This document shows positions 1 through 6,111 of a stretch of 19,523 bases of DNA, one piece after another (the first letter of the stretch is position 1; every line of letters begins with the position of its first letter). Where the stretch lies: positions 1 to 19,523 of the forward strand of contig DAOKZK010000048.1 in assembly GCA_035325645.1 (NCBI GenBank), read 5' to 3'. The position numbers and the translations under genes were made by a program. Source of the DNA: Macondimonas sp035325645 (GTDB lineage Bacteria; Pseudomonadota; Gammaproteobacteria; UBA5335). The notes below the pieces were generated by a model. The model did not search any database. It saw only the letters and a program-made list of their open reading frames with translations, and was not told the DNA's origin.

Positions 1-412
1 GTTGGGGGATTGGACTCCAAATCACCGTGCTACTCAAAACCGGGGGGACGTCGCAACGTCCATGTTTACTCCTGCAAATCAATGGAATAAGGGCAAGTTC
101 CACATTGATCGCCTTCAATACCCCACTGACAACTGATTCATTGTACAGATGGATTGTGACGCCTATCCATGACTGGACATCGGTCATCCACGCTCCAGCA
201 GACAGCAGGACTGCGCTCGACCCGTGTCGAATCCCGCGAGCCTGATTTTGGTCTGATGCCTGCTTATGTCGAGAGGGCCATCGTGTAGCCGTCATTTACG
301 CACCGTACCGCCGGTGAGCGTGACGGCGTGCAGAGGGCTCTGGAAGAACGGGAGAAGGTCGAAACGGACGAAGAGAAATAGGGTCGTGTGTCCCGCGACA
401 TGACGCAATCCA
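1..412. other. Left-edge stretch without a recognised gene
   Basis: I see no recognisable gene here. Short open frames exist on both strands but none shows a known domain. The only protein-like stretch is a small, highly charged plus-strand frame near 286-381 (it contains RALEERE and ends ETDEEK), opened just after an in-frame stop; it may be the tail of a decayed gene. The segment lies downstream of the leftward WGR gene and may be the outer flank of the resolvase cassette. No Tn3-type terminal repeat was found by eye. Confidence 0.4.
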
Positions 413-733
413 TCAGTGCGTTTCGGGCGTGGGAACATATCCCTTTCGCCGCCGTGCCCGCACGCCAGCGTCCCATAACCGGCTGGCCTCGAGAAAGCTG
501 CTGCAGGGCGTGGTCCGCATCTGGCCCAACCGACTGGATTTGCGACCCCAGACTTTCACGACCACCCAGCCGAACAGGTCCTGCTGCAGGCGCAGCTCGT
601 AGTAGCGGGTGTCCCGCTCGAAGCGGGCAAATCGCCACAGAGCGTCATGGGGAACCGGCGAATTGGGCAGACCGACCTGAGGATCACCATCACCACTGAG
701 ATCGCGTGGGCTTTGCTCTGTCACCCGGATCAC
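413..733 (-). CDS. WGR-domain protein
   Basis: A 106-residue protein, last gene of the leftward resolvase operon. Residues from about 33 to 95 resemble a stand-alone WGR domain: aromatic-rich RYYELRLQQDLFG, then VVVKVWGRKSSRLGQ with the Trp-Gly-Arg signature, and a basic tail RARRRKGYVP. WGR domains in PARPs and in small bacterial proteins are thought to bind nucleic acid; a DNA-binding role here is inference. The GTG start overlaps the TGA of the upstream gene (GTGA), so translational coupling is likely. The first 30 or so residues are not conserved WGR sequence, so a later start is possible. No partner is recognisable downstream. Confidence 0.72.
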   Translation of the reverse strand: MIRVTEQSPRDLSGDGDPQVGLPNSPVPHDALWRFARFERDTRYYELRLQQDLFGWVVVKVWGRKSSRLGQMRTTPCSSFLEASRLWDAGVRARRRKGYVPTPETH

Positions 734-993
734 CGACGGCTCCCCCGTCTGCCGAGAATCAGCAGGGCTCGAAACGGTGCCACGCCTTGCGGGACTGGTT
801 CAAGGTTCTTCGGTTCCTCGAACTCCCCGTCCCAGTCCTCGCCGTCCGTGCTCTGGATCACGACCGTCTCGCGCAGCGAGTAGATGGCCTCGAGGCCGGT
901 CTCGTAGCCTTCGACCAACACGGGAAGCTCTGGCGGCATTTCCCGAAGGCGTTCCATCAATTCCGCGACGGTCAGCGTGGATGGATTCGTCAT
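730..993 (-). CDS. Small acidic protein of unknown function
   Basis: An 87-residue acidic protein beginning MTNPSTLTVAELMERL. It resembles small phage and plasmid proteins that begin with a short helix (VAELMERLREMP), followed by a strand with LPVLVEGYETG; their function is unknown. I chose the ATG at 993 because AGAGGG lies four bases upstream. An in-frame GTG at 1014 overlaps the stop of the previous gene and would add seven residues. Its stop overlaps the GTG start of the WGR gene. Third gene of the resolvase operon. Confidence 0.6.
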   Translation of the reverse strand: MTNPSTLTVAELMERLREMPPELPVLVEGYETGLEAIYSLRETVVIQSTDGEDWDGEFEEPKNLEPVPQGVAPFRALLILGRRGSRR

Positions 994-1010
994 CTGGCCC
1001 TCTTCCGATC

Positions 1011-1241
1011 TCACGAGGGACGGATCGCTTCCAGCGCCTGGATGAACATCTCTGCCCGCGCCCTGCCGCGGCGGACCTCATTGAGATCAACCACCTTCTC
1101 TGGATTGCGGGTCGATGCCCAGACCCGATCCAGGAACGCCGCCCGCTCTTCCGCGCAGTTCGAGCAGACGGCCTGTACGGCCTCGGCCAAGGTGATGAGT
1201 CCGGGATGCGTTTCCGTCTCAAATCCCTCACTCACGTGCAT
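1011..1241 (-). CDS. Small hypothetical protein downstream of resolvase
   Basis: A 76-residue protein (MHVSEGFETETHPGLI...) that I do not recognise. It is mostly helical in appearance, with one CSNC pair in the middle (VQAVCSNCAEERAAF) and a basic stretch NEVRRGRARAEMF near the end. The ATG at 1241 lies inside the last codons of the resolvase gene (14-base overlap), so it is probably translated by coupling. A longer frame reaches back to 1364, but those extra codons are out of frame within the resolvase helix-turn-helix region and are unlikely to be used. Its stop overlaps the alternative GTG start of the next gene. Confidence 0.55.
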   Translation of the reverse strand: MHVSEGFETETHPGLITLAEAVQAVCSNCAEERAAFLDRVWASTRNPEKVVDLNEVRRGRARAEMFIQALEAIRPS

Positions 1242-1815
1242 GCTTCTGTTCCATGGGTATCGCTGGTTCCAGCGCCTTGTAGATCGTCTGCCGGCTGACC
1301 CCGAATTGTCGAGCCAGCGCCGCTTTGCCCATGCCCGAGGCGGCCAGGCGCCGCACCTCCTCAAGGCGGTCCCGGGAGAGGACCGGTTTGCGTCCCCGGT
1401 AGGCGCCGCGCTTGCGGGCCTGGGCGATGCCCTCGCGCTGGCGTTCGCGGATCAGTGCCCGCTCGAACTCGGCGAAGGCGCCCATCACCGTCAGCATCAG
1501 GTTCGCCATGGGCGTGTCCTCTCCCGTAAAGCGTAGATGCTCCTTGATGAACTCGATCACCACGCCCTTGCGGGTCAGGGTCTGGACGATCTGGCGCAGG
1601 TCATCCAGGTTGCGGGCCAGGCGATCCATGCTGTGCACCAGGACCGTGTCGCCTTGGCGGACATAACCCATCATCTCTTCCAGCGCCGGCCGCTGGACGT
1701 CCTTGCCCGACGCCCTGTCGGTGAACATCCGATCGACCTCGATGCCGTCGAGCTGGCGGGCGGTGTTCTGATCCGTGGCGCTGACGCGCACATAACCGAT
1801 GCGTTGGCCTTTCAT
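1228..1815 (-). CDS. tnpR: Serine site-specific recombinase, Tn3-type resolvase
   Basis: A 195-residue serine recombinase of the resolvase/invertase family. The N-terminal catalytic domain begins RIGYVRVSATDQN, with the nucleophile Ser at residue 9 of the chosen start. It continues with VHSMDRLARNLDDL (the catalytic Arg motif) and GAFAEFERALIRERQREGI. A short basic linker (YRGRK) leads to a C-terminal helix-turn-helix (KAALARQFGVSRQTIYKAL). The family resolves transposition cointegrates or inverts DNA at res-like sites. I chose ATG 1815 because MKGQRIGYVRVS matches the family N-terminus; a start at 1854 would add 13 unconserved residues. No Tn3 transposase is in the window. First gene of a four-gene leftward operon, divergent from the toxin-antitoxin pair. 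Confidence 0.93.
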   Translation of the reverse strand: MKGQRIGYVRVSATDQNTARQLDGIEVDRMFTDRASGKDVQRPALEEMMGYVRQGDTVLVHSMDRLARNLDDLRQIVQTLTRKGVVIEFIKEHLRFTGEDTPMANLMLTVMGAFAEFERALIRERQREGIAQARKRGAYRGRKPVLSRDRLEEVRRLAASGMGKAALARQFGVSRQTIYKALEPAIPMEQKHARE

Positions 1816-1901
1816 GTCGAGATAGAGTCTATAACCCTGAAGTCTCACCGTCAATCAATTCGAAAACAGACTCCAGATGGACATGCTTCCCTGATCTTGG
1901 C

Positions 1902-1933
1902 GGTGTCATTCTGGGCTATACCCCAGATGTACC
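1902..1933. promoter_or_regulatory. Candidate resolvase crossover subsite (res-like)
   Basis: An imperfect inverted repeat lies in the intergenic region between the resolvase and the antitoxin. The left arm is GGTGTCATTCTGGG and the right arm CCCCAGATGTACC, around a CTATAC centre. Each outer arm carries TGTC- or TGTA-like bases as in known resolvase half-sites. Position and symmetry suit a res subsite I, but accessory subsites II and III were not resolved by eye. It could instead be a regulator site. Confidence 0.35.
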
Positions 1934-1950
1934 GAAACTCCAGCCCTCCT

Positions 1951-1992
1951 GTTGCATGTAACATGACCTGGGCGTAAAGTGTTTCATGTAAC
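1951..1992 (+). promoter_or_regulatory. Toxin-antitoxin promoter with two operator palindromes
   Basis: Two copies of a 12-base palindrome GTTNCATGNAAC occur at 1951-1962 (GTTGCATGTAAC) and 1981-1992 (GTTTCATGTAAC), exactly 30 bases apart. Between and overlapping them is a sigma70-like promoter: -35 TTGCAT (1952-1957), a 17-base spacer, and -10 TAAAGT (1975-1980). The first palindrome covers the -35 and the second begins right after the -10, across the likely start site. This is the layout expected for autorepression by the antitoxin or the toxin-antitoxin complex. GAGGGGG just before the ATG at 2011 serves as the ribosome binding site. Confidence 0.65.
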
Positions 1993-2010
1993 GCATGAGG
2001 GGGATTTGCC

Positions 2011-2235
2011 ATGGCGACCACGCCGGTGAGTGAACGGGTCAAGAAGCGCCGCGCGGCTCTGCGTCGGGCTGGACTGCGGCCGGTTCAGCTCTGGGTGCCG
2101 GATACCCGCCGGCCGGATTTTGCCGAGGAATGCCGTCGCCAGAGTCAACTGGCAGCACAATCCGACGCTGCGGATGCGGACCTGGGGCATTTCATGGATG
2201 CGGCACTGGCGGACATGGATGGCTGGAAGGAATGA
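2011..2235 (+). CDS. MazE-like antitoxin (DUF3018 type)
   Basis: A 74-residue protein matching the MazE-like antitoxin family formerly called DUF3018. It has a basic N-terminus (SERVKKRRAALRRAG), the family core LRPVQLWVPDTRRPDFAEECRRQS, and an acidic tail (DAADADLGHFMDAALADMDGW) of the kind that wraps the toxin. The antitoxin should neutralise the downstream MazF-type toxin and repress their shared promoter. It starts at ATG 2011 behind a strong GAGGGGG. Its TGA overlaps the ATG of the toxin (ATGA), a typical coupling arrangement. Confidence 0.88.
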   Translation: MATTPVSERVKKRRAALRRAGLRPVQLWVPDTRRPDFAEECRRQSQLAAQSDAADADLGHFMDAALADMDGWKE

Positions 2236-2558
2236 GGCGAGGCGACTTCGTGACCATCGCCATCCAGGGCGACTACGGCAAGCCGCGTCCGGCGCTCGTA
2301 ATCCAGGCCGACCCCTTCAATGAGCATGCTTCCGTGACCGTGCTGCCGGTCACCAGCACGCTGATCGAGGCACCTCTGCTGCGCATCACGGTTGAGCCCG
2401 ATGACGATAACGGCTTGCAGAAGCGATCGCAGGTGATGGTGGACAAGACCACGACCGTGAAGCGAGACAAGGTCGGTCTGCCCTTCGGGCACATCGGCGA
2501 GGACACGATGATCGAGGTTGAGCGATCCCTGGCTGTGTTTCTGGGGATCGCGAAATAA
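2232..2558 (+). CDS. MazF/PemK-family toxin (endoribonuclease)
   Basis: A 108-residue protein of the MazF/PemK (CcdB-like fold) family. The N-terminus reads MRRGDFVTIAIQGDYGKPRPALVIQ, containing the conserved RGD and GKPRPALV loop. It is followed by VTVLPVTST and RSQVMVDKTTTVKRDKVG, the usual conserved segments, and ends in the helix EVERSLAVFLG. Family members cleave RNA at short sequences; the specificity here cannot be read from sequence. Length is normal for the family. The ATG overlaps the antitoxin stop by four bases. Confidence 0.92.
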   Translation: MRRGDFVTIAIQGDYGKPRPALVIQADPFNEHASVTVLPVTSTLIEAPLLRITVEPDDDNGLQKRSQVMVDKTTTVKRDKVGLPFGHIGEDTMIEVERSLAVFLGIAK

Positions 2559-2831
2559 CAGTCAAGCCGAGGTTCCGCAAGGCAGCGGTCCGACAGTTGC
2601 GGATTCATCGTATTTTCAATGGTATACAGCATGGAGTGGTGCGGCAAAGTGCTGATAAAAAATATGAATCTCCCTCAATTTATCATCGAGTGGGAATGAG
2701 GTATTTGTAAGTGAAGAACCCCAAAGCCATTGATGACATTTTTCGTGATACGCAGAGGCCGCGCCACGGCGACATACTCCGATACCATGCGGTTGGCTTG
2801 GCAAGGCAAGGATCATGGTATCGAGCGCCAG
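2559..2831. other. AT-richer intergenic stretch between toxin gene and IS3 relic
   Basis: This stretch has lower GC than its neighbours and holds no recognisable gene. One short plus-strand frame (GTG near 2711, beginning VKNPKAIDDIFRD) runs into the IS3 remnant and looks weakly protein-like. It could be the N-terminus of a gene interrupted by the IS, but I do not recognise it. No clear terminator follows the toxin gene. Confidence 0.35.
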
Positions 2832-3325
2832 TGACCGTTAAGCGTCCTCGTATTTCCGCGTCACCCGGAGGGAGATGTGGTTGATGATGCCATGGCGTAG
2901 GCGACGGGCGAGAGTCCGCCGAGTGCGCGATGGGATCGTTGGTGGTTGTAGCGGTGGCGCCAGTCCTCGGTCATGCGCCTGGCCTCGTGCAGGCTGGTGC
3001 AGACGTAGAGATCCAGGACTTCGGTACGAAAGGTCCGGTTGAAGCGTTCGATGGTGGCATTCTGGGTCGGCTTGCCCGGCTGGATGTGCAGTAGTGCCAC
3101 GCTGTGCCGGTCGGCCCACTGCCGCAGGGCGGCGCTGACGAACTCCGGACCGTTGTCCAAGCGCAGGCGTCGGGGCGCGCCGCGCAGTTCCACCCGCTCG
3201 TCCAGCGCCCGGATCACCCGTTGGAACGACAGGCTGGTGTCGATCTCGATGCGCAGCGATTCGCGGTTGAAATCGTCGTTGACGTTGAAGGTGCGAAAGT
3301 GTCGCCCGGACCATAGGGCACTTCG
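2832..3325 (-). mobile_element. Remnant of an IS3-family element (3' part)
   Basis: This is the 3' end of an IS3-family insertion sequence in leftward orientation. The outer boundary is put at 2832 because the sequence there begins TGACC, a usual IS3-family terminus, about 30 bases beyond the transposase stop. The inner boundary near 3325 is where transposase similarity ends, in the middle of the catalytic domain. The 5' two-thirds of the element, including orfA, is missing. It is related to, but clearly different from, the IS3-type sequence at 16152-17523. Confidence 0.75.
2861..3325 (-). pseudogene. IS3-family transposase OrfB, 5'-truncated
   Basis: C-terminal part of an IS3-family OrfB (rve/DDE integrase fold). 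Reading leftward from about 3325 it starts at ALWSGRHFRTFNVNDDFNRE. It then has the second catalytic Asp in RLDNGPEF, followed by HIQPGKPTQNATIERFNRTFR with the catalytic Glu, and the tail HRALGGLSPVAYAM. The first catalytic Asp and the N-terminal helix-turn-helix region are absent, so it cannot be an active transposase. An internal ATG at 3217 gives a shorter frame that is not a real gene start. Confidence 0.85.
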
Positions 3326-3623
3326 CTCGGCTGCGGCAAGACGGGCACGGCTGAAACCGGGGGCGCGTATTGTCCACCGTCTTCTGGGGAGCGTTGTTTG
3401 CGCCGCGGCCGGGTTGCGATCTCGCGGGTGAGATCAGCGCCATTGCGCCCGTGGTCGGACCGATCGGCTGGAATGTGCAACACCCTGCCACTCGATAAAA
3501 GGCAGTACGCTCGGGCTTCGAGAACCCGCGTTTCCACCGGCTTGCCGACGAACTTTCCCGTGACGCGCTCCCGGTCTAGACTGCGGGTGATCTCGGCGGT
3601 TTTGCATAGGAGGCAGGCTGGCC
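3326..3623. other. Intergenic region upstream of transglutaminase-like gene
   Basis: I see no confident gene. On the minus strand a frame starting at a GTG near 3481 reads into a proline-rich stretch (YAPPVSAVPVLPQPSEVPYG) that ends where the IS3 remnant begins; it may be a gene fragment truncated by the IS, but I do not recognise it. On the plus strand a weak promoter-like pair (TTTCCC 3554-3559, TAGACT 3577-3582, 17-base spacing) precedes the AGGAGG ribosome binding site of the gene at 3624. Confidence 0.3.
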
Positions 3624-4316
3624 ATGAGCCCAGAGGAAATGCACGATTATTTGCGACCGACGCGCTATCTCGACGCCGATCATCCCGACATTGTCGCTTA
3701 TGCCGCGCGGGTGACGGCCGGGCTTTCCTCACCGGTTGATCAGGCTGTGGCGCTTTACTATGCGGTACGGGACGATGTGCGCTATGACCCTTACGCTTTT
3801 GGTTTCGGTGATCGAACCTTCGTCGCGAGCGAGGTGCTGAAATCGGGCCGAGCGTTCTGCGTGCCCAAAGCCATCCTGCTGGCCGCCGCCGGCCGCGCGG
3901 TCGGGATTCCGACACGGCTGGGTTTTGCCGATGTTCGTAACCATCTGACCTCCGAGCGTCTGGCCAAACTGATGGGCACCGACGTTTTCGCGTTTCACGG
4001 CAACACGGGCTTCTATCTGCAGGGGCGTTGGGTCAAGTGCACACCGGCCTTCAATCTGAGTCTGTGCGAAAGGGCCGGGGTCATTCCGCTAGAATTCGAC
4101 GGCTGCAGCGATTCCTTGTTTCATCCCTGCGACCGGCAGGGTCAGCGTCACATGGAATATTTGAAGGATCACGGTGATTTTCCGGATTTTCCTCTCGACC
4201 GGTTGATCCGTTCCTACCAGGAGACCTACCCTGGGCTCTTCAAAAGAATGGATGCTCGCACGTTCCAGGGGACGTCGGGGGCTGCGTTCGAGGATGAGGT
4301 TCTGCAGCCGGGTTGA
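3624..4316 (+). CDS. Transglutaminase-like domain protein
   Basis: A 230-residue cytoplasmic-looking protein (no signal peptide) of the transglutaminase-like superfamily. The core runs from about residue 30 to 150: AVALYYAVRDDVRYDPYAF, then the nucleophile motif SGRAFCVPKAILLAAAGRAVGIP with Cys in FCVPK, then GFADVRNHL. After it come FHGNTGFYLQGRWVKCTPAFN, with a His followed by the strand where the third catalytic residue normally sits; here Thr (CTP) replaces the usual Asp of DPT. Bacterial members are often cysteine peptidases or amidases; the substrate is unknown. AGGAGG lies ten bases before the ATG. The gene ends at a shared bidirectional terminator. Confidence 0.85.
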   Translation: MSPEEMHDYLRPTRYLDADHPDIVAYAARVTAGLSSPVDQAVALYYAVRDDVRYDPYAFGFGDRTFVASEVLKSGRAFCVPKAILLAAAGRAVGIPTRLGFADVRNHLTSERLAKLMGTDVFAFHGNTGFYLQGRWVKCTPAFNLSLCERAGVIPLEFDGCSDSLFHPCDRQGQRHMEYLKDHGDFPDFPLDRLIRSYQETYPGLFKRMDARTFQGTSGAAFEDEVLQPG

Positions 4317-4345
4317 TCGCGCCAGATATGCCGTCCGCAAACAAA

Positions 4346-4372
4346 AAAACCGCCGGAGGGTCCGGCGGTTTT
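4346..4372. terminator. Bidirectional rho-independent terminator
   Basis: A perfect 12-base-pair hairpin: AAAACCGCCGGA (4346-4357), loop GGG, and TCCGGCGGTTTT (4361-4372). An A-run precedes it and a T-run follows it, so it can stop transcription from both sides. It sits between the convergent transglutaminase-like and amoC/pmoC-like genes. Confidence 0.9.
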
Positions 4373-4399
4373 CTGAGTCAGCGACGAACCGCTGATGAA

Positions 4400-5176
4400 T
4401 CAGACGGTCTGGGTCTTGGTGAGCCGGGTCAGTTCGGCGATGCGTGCCACGCATTGGATGGCGAAGCCGCCCAGCGCGTAGATGCCCCACGCCAAGACCA
4501 CGAAACCCCAATGGATGGGCGCGGCGAACAGTTCTTCGGCGTAAAAGAAGGTGTGACCCCATTCGTTTAGGCCCAGGTTGGGCATGATCAGGATCGGGCC
4601 AGCCACCACCAGCGACAGCGGTACGGAGATGCGCTGCGTGAACTGCGGCAGACGGGTATGCACCCACACCCAAGCGAAGGTCAGGCCGACCAGAGCTGCC
4701 GGAATTGCAAAGTAGAATAGCGCGATGTGCGTGGGCGTGAAGTCGGTGTCGCGGATGGTCGTCTGGTGCCACGCGGCGTCGGCTTCAACGAAGAGCCCGA
4801 AGATCACGGCTGCCAGAATGCTCGCGACGGCCAGCAGGGTCAGCACGTAGTAATAGCGCTTCAGTTCTTCCTGGGGAGAGATGGCCAGGATGTTGCGATC
4901 GCGCGTAAACCACAGGACAGCGACGGCGATCGCCCCGATCAACGGGATCACGGTCATCTGGACATAGAACAGGCTCATCCAGTAGGTCTGGAACTCCGGT
5001 TCGAAGTAATCCATGCCGACGGTAAAGGAATAATTCTGCTGATACCAGCGATAAACGCCGAACAGCAGGCCTGCAAGAAGTCCGACGCCCACGGCAAACA
5101 GCCATGGACCGCGGGCGGAGGGGGCGGCTTCAGTCGCGGCGGGGATGGCCCGACTGGACGGCATTACGGCACTCAT
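4400..5176 (-). CDS. Solitary AmoC/PmoC-type copper membrane monooxygenase subunit C
   Basis: A 258-residue integral membrane protein of the AmoC/PmoC family, the C subunit of particulate methane, ammonia or alkane monooxygenases. It has about five or six membrane helices, the first near residues 24-42. Family signatures are GMDYFEPEFQTYWMSLF, FTRDRNILAISPQEELKRYYY, the metal site D133-x3-H137-x12-H150 within ADAAWHQTTIRDTDFTPTH, and the second site N204-x3-H208-x13-H222 within LNEWGHTFFYAEELFAAPIH. These match in spacing the PmoC ligands D156/H160/H173 and N227/H231/H245 of Methylococcus capsulatus, so all are retained. ATG 5176 was chosen because GAGGAG precedes it by eight bases; an upstream frame to 5215 lacks one. 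No A or B subunit gene is in the window. Whether the parent enzyme oxidises ammonia, methane or another alkane cannot be told. Confidence 0.92.
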   Translation of the reverse strand: MSAVMPSSRAIPAATEAAPSARGPWLFAVGVGLLAGLLFGVYRWYQQNYSFTVGMDYFEPEFQTYWMSLFYVQMTVIPLIGAIAVAVLWFTRDRNILAISPQEELKRYYYVLTLLAVASILAAVIFGLFVEADAAWHQTTIRDTDFTPTHIALFYFAIPAALVGLTFAWVWVHTRLPQFTQRISVPLSLVVAGPILIMPNLGLNEWGHTFFYAEELFAAPIHWGFVVLAWGIYALGGFAIQCVARIAELTRLTKTQTV

Positions 5177-5200
5177 TGATGAATCTCCTCGTTGTGATCG

Positions 5201-5213
5201 GATAACCGTTATC
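5201..5213. promoter_or_regulatory. Palindrome in the amoC/pmoC-like leader
   Basis: GATAACCGTTATC is a perfect 6+1+6 inverted repeat lying between the predicted -10 and the ribosome binding site of the subunit C gene. Its position downstream of the promoter would suit a repressor operator or an mRNA stem. The binding protein is unknown. Confidence 0.4.
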
Positions 5214-5243
5214 AATAACCATGATCTGTGTCATGTATCGGCC

Positions 5244-5272
5244 ACATTACGCCCGCCTGAACGGTCAGTCAA
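5244..5272 (-). promoter_or_regulatory. Promoter of the amoC/pmoC-like gene
   Basis: On the minus strand, TTGACT (5272-5267) and TAATGT (5249-5244) are separated by exactly 17 bases and lie 67 bases before the ATG. This is a good sigma70-type match and indicates that the solitary subunit C gene is transcribed on its own rather than from an operon. Confidence 0.6.
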
Positions 5273-5280
5273 GCTCGGCG

Positions 5281-5308
5281 TTGACTCTATATATTGAGTA
5301 GATATATG
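5281..5308 (+). promoter_or_regulatory. Promoter of the pseudouridine synthase gene
   Basis: TTGACT (5281-5286) and TATATG (5303-5308) with a 16-base AT-rich spacer lie about 40 bases before the chosen start. Back to back with the leftward promoter at 5244-5272. Confidence 0.5.
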
Positions 5309-5349
5309 AATTTTTCTTGGTGTATTGCGAACTTTGGGGACGCTGGGCG

Positions 5350-6102
5350 ATGCCGGCGCTGACTGACGTGCTTACTGTCATGCGGGCCCTGTCCAAGCTG
5401 GGCATCTGCTCACGGACCGAAGCCGAAGCGGCTGTCCGCGCGGGCCGTGTGGCGGTGAACGGTCAGGTGATACGCGATCCCACGCGCCGCGTGCGCCTGA
5501 ACCGGGATCGGCTGACGATGGACGGTAAGCCGCTGATGGCCTCGGTGCCGTGCTATCTCATGCTCAACAAGCCGCGCGGCTTGGTCAGCACGCGCCGCGA
5601 CGAACGCGGCCGGCCGACCGTGTACGCGGCGCTCGGGGAAGCAGCGAATACGCCGGGTCTTTCGCCGGTCGGCCGGCTCGATAAGGCCAGCGAAGGGCTT
5701 TTGCTGTTCAGCAATGATCACGCCTGGGCTGTCGGTGTGACGGCGCCCGGAAGCGGCCTGGAGAAGCGCTACCACGTCCAGATCGATGGTCTGGGGGACG
5801 AATCGCTGCTGGCAGCGTTGCGGGCCGGCCGGGATTGCCAAGGGGAGTGGCTGCGGGTTGTGTCGGCGTCTCTGCTTCGCCAGGGCGAGAGGAACAGCTG
5901 GCTGGAACTGGGTTTGACCGAGGGGCGCAACCGCCATCTGCGCAGGCTGCTCGCGGCCTGCGGTTTCGGGGTGCGGCGCCTGGTGCGCGTCGCCATCGGA
6001 CCGCTGCCCTTGGGTGATCTGCCGAAGGGCACCTGGCGGCCGCTCGAGCCATGGGAGGTCAATGCGCTCGGCAGGCCGAGCCCGCTCCGCTCGCAGCGTT
6101 GA
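5350..6102 (+). CDS. RsuA/RluB/RluE/RluF-family pseudouridine synthase
   Basis: A pseudouridine synthase of the RsuA family, modifying a uridine in 16S or 23S rRNA. From ATG 5350 it has 250 residues: an S4 RNA-binding domain (about 10-60, ALSKLGICSRTEAEAAVRAGRVAVNGQ), then the catalytic domain with MLNKPRGLVSTRRDERGRPTV, the nucleophile Asp111 in GRLDKASEGLLLFSND, and the EGRNRHLRRLLAACG motif near the end. The closest subfamily (RluB, RluE or RluF-like) cannot be decided by eye, so the target base is unknown. ATG 5317 in the same frame would add 11 unconserved residues and ATG 5380 would trim ten. Convergent with purT, with nine bases between the stops. Confidence 0.9.
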   Translation: MPALTDVLTVMRALSKLGICSRTEAEAAVRAGRVAVNGQVIRDPTRRVRLNRDRLTMDGKPLMASVPCYLMLNKPRGLVSTRRDERGRPTVYAALGEAANTPGLSPVGRLDKASEGLLLFSNDHAWAVGVTAPGSGLEKRYHVQIDGLGDESLLAALRAGRDCQGEWLRVVSASLLRQGERNSWLELGLTEGRNRHLRRLLAACGFGVRRLVRVAIGPLPLGDLPKGTWRPLEPWEVNALGRPSPLRSQR

Positions 6103-6111
6103 AAGGGCGGA

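Noticed and set aside
5..30. tRNA-like stem near the left edge (GATT...AATC)
   Set aside because: No acceptor, D or T arm can be built around it.
2616..2816. Minus-strand 66-residue open frame between the toxin gene and the IS3 relic
   Set aside because: It has no domain, no convincing ribosome binding site and unusual composition in an AT-richer gap.
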